A stretch of DNA of 64,000 bases from Trichodelitschia bisporula (lineage: Eukaryota > Ascomycota > Dothideomycetes > Phaeotrichales > Phaeotrichaceae), in assembly GCA_010356995.1 (NCBI GenBank), contig ML996690.1, positions 499,420 to 563,419 on the forward strand, in the 5' to 3' direction. Position numbers and translations under genes: made by a program. Below the pieces are notes generated by a model. That model was given only the letters and a program-made list of their open reading frames with translations. It searched no databases and was not told the origin of the DNA. Positions 21,929 to 32,249 of the stretch are shown here, piece after piece (the stretch's first letter is position 1; each line of letters begins with the position of its first letter).

Positions 21929-23291
21929 ATGGTCGGCTCCGCTTACATCGGCACTCCGCCGGCCACGAACGAGGACTACTGGATCGCAAAGTACATGTTG
22001 ATGAGTGCCGGCCTTTACAAAGCCGATCCCGCCAAAGGCACGAAAGCAAACCCTCCTCGTCCAGCTGCCGACCAATATGTGTCCGAGACCAAAGGTCCCG
22101 GCATCATCGTGGGCCTGGTCATATGCCTCCTCGTGATGGTTGGCATCACTGGCACCCGGCTTTACCTTCGTATCTTCAATAAGCGGTTAAAATTTGGTCT
22201 TGATGATGTTCTCATCATTCCCGGCGTGGTATGAGTACATGGGAACTTGATTCCAAGCGTAGCTGACGCATACAGCTTCTGGCAACTGTTTACCCTGCCA
22301 TCCAAATTGCCATGGTCCAATATGGCGGCGGTGGGAGGCACGTCTATGATGTGACGTAAGAACTTTTGGCTATTCTCCACATTCCACCATCTGACTGTTC
22401 AAGGTATCAGGAATATCACATCTTCCACTGGCTTTCGGCTGTCGCCCAAATCGTTTTCTTCATCGCCGTCGGCATTATCAAGATGTCTATTACGGCGTTC
22501 AACATGCGCCTCACCAGCCGCTGGCCGAACAACTGGAACTACGCGCATTGGACTTTCTTTGCTCTCCTCATCGCCTATACCCTTATCGCCTTCTTCCTGA
22601 ACGTCTTCACCTGCGTTCCTGCCATGGCCGGCTATGACGCCATCGGCTCCGGTAAGCTTGACAGCTTCAAGTGCATGTCCATCGCACACATGGGCCTCAT
22701 TCTTCGCTGTATCAACATCACTATGGACTTCATGTTGCTCGCTGTCCCGATCATCGTCCTCTGGAGTATTCAGATGAGCTGGATCCGGAAAGCTCGCATC
22801 ATCTTTGCCTTCGCCATCGGCGCGCTCGCATGTATCGGGTCCGTCATGACCGTCATCGCGAAGCTGCGCCTCAAGAAGGACTCCTTCTGTATGTCTACCT
22901 GCTCGCATAAAATGCCCCTACTGACCCTCCAGGGAACTACACCGACCTGCTCGCCTGGACCCTGGTCGAAATTACCTTCGGCGTAATCGCCGCCTCGCTC
23001 CCCGTCCTCGGCACCATCATGCGCTTCGGCGGCAAGAAACATAGTACGAATCAATCTGCGCCCTACTCCGGCAACACGGGCAACAACAGCCGGCTGGCGC
23101 GCAAGCCGAATAAGGGTGCGTGGCGCGATCTCGAGTCCAAGAGTGACAACGACGATACCGTCGCGATCACGGATGAGGTCATTATTTCGCACGGGGATAG
23201 GGATGATACCGATAGCTATGGTAGCCATTCCGCGCATGTGATGCATCCGATGACTCCGGTGGGCGGCCGGGGAGATATGAATCGATACTAG
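21929..23291 (+). CDS. Rhodopsin-domain (Pth11-like) seven-transmembrane protein
   Basis: Four exons (21929-22228, 22276-22355, 22404-22888, 22933-23291) give 407 residues. It belongs to the large fungal integral-membrane family seen in Pth11-like receptors, but lacks the Cys-rich CFEM domain. Helices are visible as GIIVGLVICLLVMVGITGTR, VLLATVYPAIQIAM, WLSAVAQIVFFIAVGIIK, WTFFALLIAYTLIAFFLN, ITMDFMLLAVPIIVLWS, ARIIFAFAIGALACIGSVM and LLAWTLVEITFGVIAASLPV. The family hallmarks LDDVLII after helix 1 and the Cys pair in FTCVPA...FKCMS are present. The C-terminal ~75 residues are hydrophilic and probably cytoplasmic. Ligand and pathway are unknown. Confidence 0.87.
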
Positions 23292-23903
23292 ATATTTACT
23301 GTAGGGTGTGGCAAGTGCCCTGAGCTGGGCAGCTTCCGGTACTTAATGTGGCAGCGGACGAGGAGGGATGATATCCATGGACTTGGGCGGTTTGAAATTG
23401 TGAGGCCCTTTGCTGGCACCAGCTTCCATTGCTGATTGAATGAGATGCATCTTTGATTGTATGCATACGGGGTGGTTGACTTGTACAAAAGAATCTGTAT
23501 ATAAACAATAATGCGTCATGGTGATCAGGCCCGCAAGTAATAGGCATACTCCTCTCTTGATAAAGGAGATTGGAAGAGAGCGCTGTACCTCGCTGTTCAA
23601 CCCTCTCTCTATAGCTGCTGGAATGGTCGCACCCGTATCTTGTGGTCCTGAGCTGATATCGACGTCGGGAGCGTCTCAATGTTGCTTCAGCGTAGTCTCT
23701 AGCAGTTTTAAGCAGGTCATGTCAAATGAAAATGAGTTGCCATCATTTTGTCTCAGAGTCCGCATCCAAGCCCGCTGCTGCCTATCCTAGTGACGGATAT
23801 CATCACGTGCTGGCGCGCTCTCTCGCGTCGCGCTCTTGACCTCGCCCCAACTCCTTCGGCGAGTTATGGAACCACCACATCGCGTTTCTCCTCAACATCA
23901 GCC
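23292..23903. other. Spacer upstream of NBS1
   Basis: About 610 bp, tandem orientation. No gene seen; presumably the 3' end of the membrane-protein gene and the NBS1 promoter. Confidence 0.5.
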
Positions 23904-26605
23904 ATGTGGACTCTGGAGTGCGACGGGCCAGTCCTCAGAGGTATAATCTACTTCTATTCCATCATTTCCTTCCCGCTAATCCGTCACGATGCAGGCAAGC
24001 AGATTTGGCTAAAGCCCGGCTCCAGACTGCTCGTTGGCCGCACCCGGCCTTCCAAAGCGGATGGTGACACTGGTAAGACGCGTCTTTATTTGGCTGGGAC
24101 AATGATAACGCGGCTAAGGCTCCTATCTCATCGACCACAAATCGGTGTCGCGTCGTCATATCATCATCTCCGTGGAGGATGTTGAACCTGGGACTGGGGT
24201 ACTTTCTCATAGACCACCGTGTGAACATACTTGCTAACAGCTGCCAGTCACAGCTGCGCACGAAGTCAAAGCTCATCATAGATGAGAGGTCGAAGCTAGG
24301 GACTACGATGGACGGGAAGAAGGTCCACGGAACAATTGACTTGGCGGGTGACGAGCATACGATACAGCTGGGCAACTATGAACATCTGCTTAGGTACCGA
24401 GATCACCGGTCTGGAGACGTGTCTGACAGGAGCGTAGGATCAAATGGCGGCCGGTCGTGCTTACTATCACTTCGCTGAGCAAGACGCAAAAGCGGAGCGA
24501 CGACCCTCTCGGCTCCATCCGGTCCAAGCTTGAGAAGTACGATGTCAAGTTCACTACTGAGCTCATCGTGGGGTCAACAACTCATGTCGTGGCGGCTAAG
24601 AGAAACCAACCCGTGGTGCTTGAGGCACTGGTGCATGGAAAGCATATTGTGACGGGCGCCTACATTCAAGCCATTGTCGACGCAGTAACCCCCCAGCCTA
24701 ATGCCGAGGATCCCGAAAATCCCCTTCCTGCACCGCTGGAGGACGATTTCGAAAAGAACTGGCCGTCGACTGCGGGTTTCATACCTCCTCCCGGCAAGGA
24801 ACCTGTGGTGCGGCCGGAGAGCTACTTTGCACCGAACCCACAACGATATAGCATTTTCTCTCAGTACATCTTCGTCTTCTGCGATTCAACCCAGTTTGAC
24901 AACCTGAAGGGGGTCGTAAATGGCGGAGACGGAAAGGCCTTGCTGTATGAGGACTTCGAGCTAGGGCAAACAAGACCTGAAGATTTTGTGGCATACGTCA
25001 AGCAGGTGGCTGGCCTCAAAGACCCTGATGCCTCTATCCAAGGCAAGAAAGTCGTTGTGGTACGGCTCGCCGCGAAGACGGAGACGGAATGGACGGAAAA
25101 ATTCGTGCAGGACGCTGATTTGCTCCTCGGACAGCGTTCCTTTGCCCAAAATGAGTTTCTGGACGCGATTCTAACGGTTGATACCCGTAGTTTCTGCCAG
25201 CCTCTTTCCGAGGAGGAGGAGCAAGGTAAGCTCCAACTTTCAGCTCATTATGTTTTTGATTTAACCTGCTTTAGGGCCGATAAATTCGCCGGTTAGACAA
25301 GACACTACAACGGCAAGGCCAACAAAGCCGAATGCTCCCCCTCAAGTAGAGACTACTCCGGCTCGGCCGACGACTAGGAATACGACTTATCAGCCAGAAC
25401 CCGCGTCACCCCGCCCTACGAGAATCACTGCTGTGGCCACTCGCCAACAGCCCGCACCCGCGCGGCGAGCCGCGAGAGAGACGTCTCCTGTGAGAGAACC
25501 GTCTCCCCCGAAGGAGCCATTTCCTCCACCCAGAAACCGAACCCCGGAGCCCCCTAAACCCAAGCGGCGACCCCTACGCACCGTCACCGAGAGCCGCTTC
25601 AAAGGCTTCGACGACTTCAACCCCAATGAAATCGTCTCAGTGCCCGACGACGACGATGATGGCATGATGACTCCCCCAGACCAAACCCCAGCCACAAGCC
25701 TCGCCCCCCCTCAAGCATCTCGTGCTGTTTCCGGTACCAAGCGCCGCTCGTCGGTCACCGGCCAGGATGAGGAGATAGATAAGCTCCTCCCTGCCGCCGC
25801 CGCCATGAAGAAGCGCCGTCTCAACACAAATGATCCTCGTGAAAAGACAGTGTCGCCAAAGGCAAAGCCCATGCGCAAGCCGAAGCCTGAAAGGCAAATC
25901 GATGTGATGGAGGAAGTGCGCAAGGCGCGCGAGGCCGCCGAACAAGACGCGCGGCTCGACGAGGACGCGCTCAAGGCGGCCATGGAGGAGATGGATATTG
26001 ACAGCATCCGCTTGGCCGTGAAGATTGAGATCATGGAGGTGAAGCCGCGGGGTGCGCTGGCGGAGCGGGTGGGGGACGAAGGCCGGTGGGATGATCGGTG
26101 GAATGGGCGGAAGAATTTTAAGCGCTTCCGGAGGAAGGGCCAGGATGTGCCCCGCCGGGGACAGCGCGTTATCATTCCGCTTGAGGAGTCGATTAAGCAG
26201 CCTAGTGAGCGGAGTCGTGATGAGTTTGCGGTGCCGACGGGGGAGAGCACGAGTCGCAGTGGCTTGTCGTCGACGGTGGCGAGTCAGCTAGGGAGACTGG
26301 GTGAGGACTCGGATGATGAGACTTCGTTCCGCAGGCAAGTGGCAAGGAGCGCGAGGGGACGGCCACGCGTGGCGGAGAGTGTTACTATTGAGATGGATGA
26401 TGAGAGTGTGGCTGGCGCGTCGACTGTGGCGAAGTCGTACAAGACGGCGAAGACGACGAAGACCGCTGGTTCGACGGGCACGGCGAGGAAGAGGCCGGCT
26501 GCTGCGGAGGCGGAGCAGCCTGCGGCGCGGAGGAGGAAGGTCATTGTGCAACCGGAGCCAGACAGCGATGATAGTGATGATGCGCTGAGATTTCGGAGGA
26601 GGTAG
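23904..26605 (+). CDS. NBS1: Nibrin/Nbs1 homologue, Mre11-Rad50-Nbs1 complex subunit
   Basis: Six exons (23904-23940, 23995-24072, 24119-24198, 24248-24393, 24438-25225, 25275-26605) give 819 residues. Nbs1 recruits the Mre11-Rad50 nuclease to double-strand breaks and activates the ATM/Tel1 kinase. The FHA domain shows its phosphopeptide-binding residues: VGRTRPSK (Gly27-Arg28) and SVSRRHIIIS (Ser49 to His52). Tandem BRCT-like domains follow (VVLTITSLSKTQ, then VKFTTELIVGSTTHVV and later KKVVVVRL). The middle is Pro/Arg-rich and likely disordered. KNFKRFRRKG near residue 657 matches the Mre11-binding NFKxF motif, and the end SDDALRFRRR matches the acidic plus FxF Tel1/ATM-binding tail. The small first exons were placed by splice signals and conserved FHA spacing. 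Confidence 0.9.
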
Positions 26606-26800
26606 TTTGTTCTTTGAGGGACGTGTAACTGTAATCATATTCCACTTGGAGGATGCTGTAGCAAGCAAGCCACGACCCGCGATGGACGGGATTAACATGT
26701 CTGCCACCCAACTCAATCCCTTATATCCGCCCAATGCCAGCTCCATCGCCATGCATGCAACGCCGGCCTCGTCTATTCATAGAAAAAGCCGTGCCCACCA

Positions 26801-27367
26801 CTACAACGCGCGACACAGCACCAACCCCCCAATCTGCCTCTCCACACACTCGCGACTCTCCATAATCCCCTTATCCGTGCTCACAAACAGACACTCGCCA
26901 GGCCTCGTCAAGCCTTCCACATACCCCGCGCGGCGCCCCCTGGCAATAACTCCCAGGCTCTCATGGTTCATGTGAATCCGCCGCGTGGGCTTGCTCACCA
27001 GCGCCATGCTGGTGAGCACAGGCTTATTGTCCCAGTACTTGAGGTCGAGCCAGATGCGCCTGTGGGCAGGGTTTGCGGGGATGCTGAGCGCGTCGCGTAC
27101 CGGTGTGGTGTCGTCTGGTGCTGGGTAGGCGGCCCATGGCTCTTGCTCTAGCTGTTGTGCGGTTTCGGCGATTTGCTCGGGAAGAACGGGGGGTGTCTCT
27201 GGCGGGCTTAGGGCGCCGATTCGGACATTTTGGACGAAGCCTTGGCTTTGGAGACCGAGGGCCAGGCGCAGGTGGAGCTTGGTGAGGGGGATGGAGGTTA
27301 GGCCCAGCCGGGCGCGGGAGGCGTTTTGGAGGTGCGAGCAGACGTGGGCGAGGTTGACGAGGGACAT
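26801..27367 (-). CDS. Mitochondrial small-subunit ribosomal protein uS8m
   Basis: Single exon, 188 residues from the ATG at 27367. It begins MSLVNLAHVCSHLQNASRARLG, the start usual for fungal uS8m. The conserved C-terminal S8 core is clear: WLDLKYWDNKPVLTSMALVS, then SLGVIARGRRAGYVEG and GECLFVSTDKGIM. It binds the central domain of mitochondrial small-subunit rRNA. An upstream in-frame ATG at 27601 would add 78 Arg/His/Pro-rich residues; that could act as an extra leader, but is more likely 5' leader sequence. It converges on NBS1 (195 bp between stops) and diverges from the next gene. Confidence 0.9.
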   Translation of the reverse strand: MSLVNLAHVCSHLQNASRARLGLTSIPLTKLHLRLALGLQSQGFVQNVRIGALSPPETPPVLPEQIAETAQQLEQEPWAAYPAPDDTTPVRDALSIPANPAHRRIWLDLKYWDNKPVLTSMALVSKPTRRIHMNHESLGVIARGRRAGYVEGLTRPGECLFVSTDKGIMESRECVERQIGGLVLCRAL

Positions 27368-27861
27368 TGTGGTGGGGTGAGCCCTTCCGGGCGGGGTTGG
27401 TGTGTGGTGGAAGCTGGAGGGGGTTTTGGAGAGGGAGGTGGGGTGAAATTGAGGTCGGAGGGGCGGTGTGGTGGGTATGAGGATTGTTCGGCGATGGTGA
27501 TGTCGAAGTTCGTGGTGTTGAGGATTGAAGATTGAAGATTCTCGCCGAGATGCGATGCGGCACTTGATTGGATGGGCTAAGCGCTGCACGGTGGGTAGCA
27601 TTGCGCCACAGCGAGTCGAATCGGGCTGATTTGTGGCGCTGTTGGCTTCATTGGGTGTGGATGAGCTGAACTTCTTCTCTTCCGATTCTTCTTCTTCCTT
27701 TTCCGTTGACTGACTCTTCTCCTCCCGTGTCTCTACAGTATTCTTGCTTTGCGCCCGTCTGATTACACGACCTGTTGCGTTGCCGTGGTGTTGTTTGCTC
27801 TCGTCTCATCCCCCACTCACCCCTCATCCCCGCATCTCAGCCCCGTCAGCCAGACCCCGAA
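27368..27861. promoter_or_regulatory. Divergent promoter region (uS8m and the proline-rich protein gene)
   Basis: About 490 bp between two start codons. A CT-rich block at ~27670-27740 (repeated TTCTTC, TCTTCC) lies just before the plus-strand gene, like the pyrimidine tracts near fungal transcription starts. Confidence 0.5.
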
Positions 27862-29491
27862 ATGCCAGTCCAACCAGGCGAGGTATCGCTGCTCACCGTG
27901 TGCGTAACTCCCTCTCTCTCAAGCGCAATAAGCTGACCCTCCACAGCTTCGCAGACGTGCACTACTTCTTCAGTCCGCCGACTACAAAGCCGCCGCACCA
28001 CCGCTTCGACAAGCGCTCCTATGTGTACCTCTACCACGACGCGCTCAACAAGCGCGGGCGCCTGGAAATCGCCAACCATGCCGGAACGGCAGAGCAAGAT
28101 GCCTTCACGGGCTGTACGTGAAGCTCCTCGTCCACCAACGTCACTAACACAAGCCAGACCTCGACCTCTCAACCGTAGACTACACCTACAAGCAACCCAC
28201 CCTCTTCACCATCACCGTCGCCCCCCCTTCCCCCTCCCCCCCACCACAAACATCAACATGGCAGCTCCCGGCCCCCGACCCCCGCGCCCCAGACAACAAA
28301 TACATGTACAAGATTCACACGGTGGACATCTACCTCTGGACCCCGGAAGACGCATCCCTCTTCCTCGACTCGCTCAAGCGCGTCCTGCACCAACCCCAAG
28401 TGCGCGTGTCTGACATCCCGCCCGCCCATGCCGAGCACAGGGATAGCATGTCGCCCGTCGTGCAAAAGCTCGAGAAGGCAGTTATATCCACACCGTACGA
28501 CCGCTCCGCCAGCATCAGCACCACGCACAGCGGCCCGCCGCCTCAGGCGCAGCAGCCCCAGCCCCAAGCCCCGCAAGCCCAAACACCCGTATCCCCCCCT
28601 CCCCCACCGGCCCCCCAACCCCCCCAAGCCTTCACCCCAATGGCCTACAACCCAGCCGCCCCCGCCGCCCCCGAACCCATCGCTCACCGAGAAAAGACCC
28701 CACCCCCCCCCGACGCCGACTCCGGGCTCGGCCTCAACGCCCACCCCCAAGCGCAGCCACCGCCACAATCAGCCTACACCAACCCCTTAACCCAAACCTT
28801 CACCCCCCAACCCGCCACCGGCTACGCCCCAGGCCCCGGTCTCCAACGCGCCAACACCTTCGCGCCCGTCCCCGCGCCCACATCCAGCCCCTACCAGCAG
28901 GCTGCCGCGGCCTCTCCAGTCGGGTATCCGCCGTCCTTCGCCGGCCCGCCTGCGGACCCGAATGCGCATTTGTATGCTGGCTCCACGAGCCACACGCCGC
29001 AGCCCGCGCCCGGTGGACTGCAAAGGCAGAACACGATGCCGGCGTATGGGTTCGCGGGGCCGCCGATTGGGCCGCCGAGTGCGGTGAGTCCAACTGCGGG
29101 GGGGCAGGCGGGGTATCCCGGGTATCCCGCCGCGGCTCCGCAGGGCGCGTATGGGGCGAGTCCTGTGGCTGGACCTGCGGCTGGTGCCTATGGGGGGAGT
29201 CCCGCGGGGAGTCCTGGGTTGCCGGGGCAGGGGTACCAACAGGGGTATGCTGCCGGGCAGCAAGTGCCGGGGCAACAGGTGCCGGGGCAGTATGGCAGTT
29301 ATGGGCCCGTGGCGGAGGCGGGGACTACGCACTCGCTGCATGGGCAGTTGTATAGGCCTGAGGGCGAAGGGGCGAAGCCGGCGAAGCCGGGCGGCGGGCA
29401 GGAGGCTGCGACGGGGAAGTTTGAGCAGCGGGCGGATCGGATTGAGAAGGGGGTGAGCAGGTTTTTGAAGAAGTTGGATAAGAAGTTTTAG
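27862..29491 (+). CDS. Conserved fungal protein with folded N-terminus and Pro/Gln/Gly-rich tail, function unknown
   Basis: Three exons (27862-27899, 27947-28113, 28158-29491) give about 512 residues. I recognise the layout as one conserved in filamentous fungi but cannot give it a function. The N-terminal ~150 residues look folded: VSLLTVFADVHYFFSPPT, then RFDKRSYVYLYHDA, RLEIANHAGT, KYMYKIHTVDIYLWTPEDA and FLDSLKRVL. That pattern of strands ending in a helix could be a PH-like fold, which is inference. Next comes HRDSMSPVVQKLE, then about 280 residues rich in Pro, Gln, Gly, Ala and Tyr (VPGQQVPGQYGSYG). The last ~30 residues form a charged amphipathic helix (KFEQRADRIEKGVSRFLKKL, then DKKF). 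Confidence 0.75.
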
Positions 29492-30054
29492 GTTTCGGGA
29501 TGTCTTGGTGGGTTTGGATGTGTGGCGGGTTGGGAGCGTTATGGGGAGCTTTGAGCGGCTTGGGGTTGTATATGCTTACACGTTAGCTTTGCTGTTGTTT
29601 GATGCGCTGTAATTGCAGACCGTTTGACCTGCTTTGGAGATTAATGTCGATGTGTCTTACCGTCGCCGCTGCCGTCCAATTTAGACATGTTCTTCGCGAG
29701 ATATCTCTAGCTCAATGCGTACCAAGGTATCATTCCAATCGCGCTATCCCTCTAGACTCATATACCAATGCCTGTCAAAACACCGTGTCCTTATAATCGG
29801 CTCAGCCTATCGCGCCTCAGACTCAGGCTCGCCAGAAGGCGGCTCGGTCTCGGGCTCGGGATCCCCCTCCTCCACTAGAGTTAGCCTGATGTCCAAAAAT
29901 TCCAGCGCTCCGCGCACAACTGTAGCAACCACAAGTCTATACAGCGGATACAGCATCAAATCATAAATTCAACCAGGGGTATATCTCGTCCACGCCGAAC
30001 ACCCAGACGCCACGAACACGCGAAAGCAACACCCCCCAAAGGCACGCAACGCCA
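29492..30054. other. Convergent 3' spacer with a short unassigned minus-strand open frame
   Basis: Between the proline-rich gene and APC11. On the minus strand, 29966-29815 is open and would read YDLMLYPLYRLVVATVV and then an acidic PEPETEPPSGEPESEAR end before a TAG. I cannot attach it to a start or to APC11 without breaking frame, so it is not called as a gene. Confidence 0.45.
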
Positions 30055-30473
30055 TCAGTCCTGACTCACTTTCGCGACAATCTTCCACTCTGCATCCCAT
30101 TAGCCCCATCCACAAAGACACACTCATCAGCTCACCCTGGCGACACATAGGACACCGGCCGTGACTCGTCTCCGCGCGGATCCAGACAAAGATGCAATGC
30201 TGCCATCGTCAGTCCCATCCACCTCAACCAAGCCTGGCACACTCACCGCGTGGAAGCAGTGGTTGCACTCTCCCCAGACTGTGTGACGTTAGTAAGTTGG
30301 TTCGTTTGGAGGATTGATATGGGGGACGCACGCAGCGGACACTCGTCGCCCGGATACTTGCACTTGGAGCACGTGCTGTCGTACGGGCTGCGACAGATGC
30401 CGCAGACGTCGTCTTCGGGCATGTCCCAGCGCCAGGCGGCGACGGCGGTCCAGGATTTTATGTTTACTTTCAT
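30055..30473 (-). CDS. APC11: Anaphase-promoting complex subunit 11 (RING-H2 protein)
   Basis: Four small exons (30473-30332, 30278-30247, 30199-30136, 30089-30055) give 90 residues, the normal size. Apc11 is the RING subunit that docks the E2 on the APC/C ubiquitin ligase. The start MKVNIKSWTAVAAWRWDMP is diagnostic. The RING ligands run DDVCGICRSPYDSTCSKC, then PGDECPL, GECNHCFHAHCIFVWI and GRCPMCRQEWK. Exon 2 is only 32 nt, and every junction falls inside the zinc-binding domain, so correct splicing is required. The last exon ends VAKVSQD with a TGA at 30057-30055. It is divergent from the sulfurtransferase gene. Confidence 0.92.
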
Positions 30474-31184
30474 GATCGTAGATATGGAGGCGATGTGCTT
30501 GTGAGAGCGCGGTGATGTACGGCGGGTGGGGAAGGGGGTTGGAGATTCAGAAGCGAGCTGTGGTTTTGTGATGAGAATTGTGGAGCAGAACGAAGATGTG
30601 AGGAAGAAAGACAAGTCCAACGCGCTGCTGGACCATTTGATGCCAAGCACGCGATGTTGCTGTGCACGAAGTCACATGTCAGGCACGACATCTGCATCGC
30701 GATAAGTAGCTTAGTCATCGCCATCTCTATCCATATTGGCCGGCACCCCGCCTAGCAACGGCTTTCCTGTGGCGGGGAAAAACGTAGCTTCACGCCAACT
30801 CTCAAAGAGGACAAGACGCCAAACTTGCTAGACGCTTGTGCCAAACATCACCAGGTGCCTTTGGCACGAAGCATGGCCGCTTTTGTTTCCCATTCCCTCT
30901 TCCTCCCTCTGTCCGCCGCTACGAGCGCAATTGGCCCTTTTTAAACCCCTCTTCGCTCCGCTCTGCTCCCCTCCCCGCAATCATCACCCTCTATCCTCTA
31001 CCCTTTACCCACCCCCCCCGACCCCCTCCCCGCACCGCGACTTTCCCCGACCGCCGGCATAAAGTGTCGTAATCCACATCCCGGCACCTCCCACGAACCC
31101 CTCACCTGCAAGGCAGCGTCACAGCTCGCAGGACGCTAGTCTGCATCTCCTCCTCTTCGAAGCCATCTCACTCATACAGCCAAA
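30474..31184. promoter_or_regulatory. Divergent promoter region of APC11 and the sulfurtransferase gene
   Basis: About 710 bp. The part nearest the plus-strand gene (30890-31050) is strongly C/T-rich, as is common upstream of fungal housekeeping genes. No coding signal. Confidence 0.5.
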
Positions 31185-32249
31185 ATGGCCTTCCGCAATC
31201 TCACCTCGCGTCCCGGCATCCACTTCATCACCAAGTGCAACATGTCCTCCACATCCACCCGCTCCTACACCCTCTCCTCCTGCCTCGTCACCCCCGCCGA
31301 ACTCTCCACCGCCATGCGCAAAAACGTATACACCCGCCTCTCCACCGCGCCACGCATCGTCCCCCTCTGCGCGGCCTGGTTCATGCCCAACGACCCCCAA
31401 AACCGCACCGGCTACGCCTCCTTCGTGGAAAAGCGCATCCCACACGCCAAATTCTTCGACCTCGACGCGGTGAAAGACGACTCCTCGCCCTACCCACACA
31501 TGCTCCCCTCCTCCGAACGCTTCGCCGCCGAAATGCGCAAGCTGGGCATCCACAAGGACGACAGCGTGGTGGTGTACGACACGGCTGAGCTCGGCATCTT
31601 CAGCGCACCGCGCGTGGCGTGGACGTTCAAGGTCTTCGGGCATGATGCCGTGCACATCTTGAACAACTTTAAGCTGTATGTTGATCAGGGGTTTCCGTTG
31701 GAGAAGGGCGAGCCGGAGGTAGAGGAGGTCGGGTCTGTGAATTACCCGGTGCCGGAGCTGGATAAGTCCCGTGTGGCCACGTTTGAGGATTTGAAGGAGC
31801 GGGTGGGGGAGCGCGGGAAGGAGGGCGCTGAGGATGTGCTTGTGCTTGATGCGCGGAGCACGGGGCGCTGGGAGGGTAAGGAGGCTGAGCCGCGGGCTGG
31901 TATGTCTCCCTTCTCCCCCTCACCCACTCAAGTTAACAGTCCAGGTCTCTCCTCCGGCCACATGCCCGGCAGCATCTCGATCCCGTTCGGCGACGTCCTG
32001 CATGGCCGCACCAAGGCCTTCCTGCCCGCTGAGGAACTGAAGATTTACTTTGCAACGCGCGATGTTGACCCCGCGAAGCCGATTGTCAGCTCTTGTGGCA
32101 CGGGCGTCACGGCGTGTGTGCTTGATGCTGCGCTGAATGAGGCAGGTTTTCCGGAGGAGGGAAGGAGGGTGTATGATGGGAGTTGGACAGAGTGGGCGCA
32201 GCGCGTGAAGCCGGAGGAGGGGTTGATCAAGGAGGGGAAGGTGGCGTAG
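31185..32249 (+). CDS. Thiosulfate/3-mercaptopyruvate sulfurtransferase (tandem rhodanese)
   Basis: Two exons (31185-31899, 31945-32249) give 339 residues. It has two rhodanese domains: an inactive N-terminal one (HAKFFDLDAVKDDSSPYPHM, DDSVVVYDTAELGIFSAPRV) and an active C-terminal one with Cys289 in SSCGTGVTACVL. The CGTGVT loop resembles mercaptopyruvate sulfurtransferase (CGSGVT) more than classical rhodanese (CRKGVT). The yeast relative Tum1 passes sulfur to Uba4 for tRNA thiolation; that role here is inference. The first ~40 residues are basic and Ser/Thr-rich (MAFRNLTSRPGIHFITKCNM) and may be a mitochondrial leader. The 45-bp intron (31900-31944) is divisible by three without stops, so an unspliced reading stays open. 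Confidence 0.88.
   Translation: MAFRNLTSRPGIHFITKCNMSSTSTRSYTLSSCLVTPAELSTAMRKNVYTRLSTAPRIVPLCAAWFMPNDPQNRTGYASFVEKRIPHAKFFDLDAVKDDSSPYPHMLPSSERFAAEMRKLGIHKDDSVVVYDTAELGIFSAPRVAWTFKVFGHDAVHILNNFKLYVDQGFPLEKGEPEVEEVGSVNYPVPELDKSRVATFEDLKERVGERGKEGAEDVLVLDARSTGRWEGKEAEPRAGMSPFSPSPTQVNSPGLSSGHMPGSISIPFGDVLHGRTKAFLPAEELKIYFATRDVDPAKPIVSSCGTGVTACVLDAALNEAGFPEEGRRVYDGSWTEWAQRVKPEEGLIKEGKVA

Noticed and set aside
27368-27601. 78-residue N-terminal extension of uS8m from an upstream in-frame ATG
   Set aside because: The conserved family start is the Met at 27367; the extension is low-complexity His/Pro/Thr and lies in the likely leader. Kept only as an alternative.
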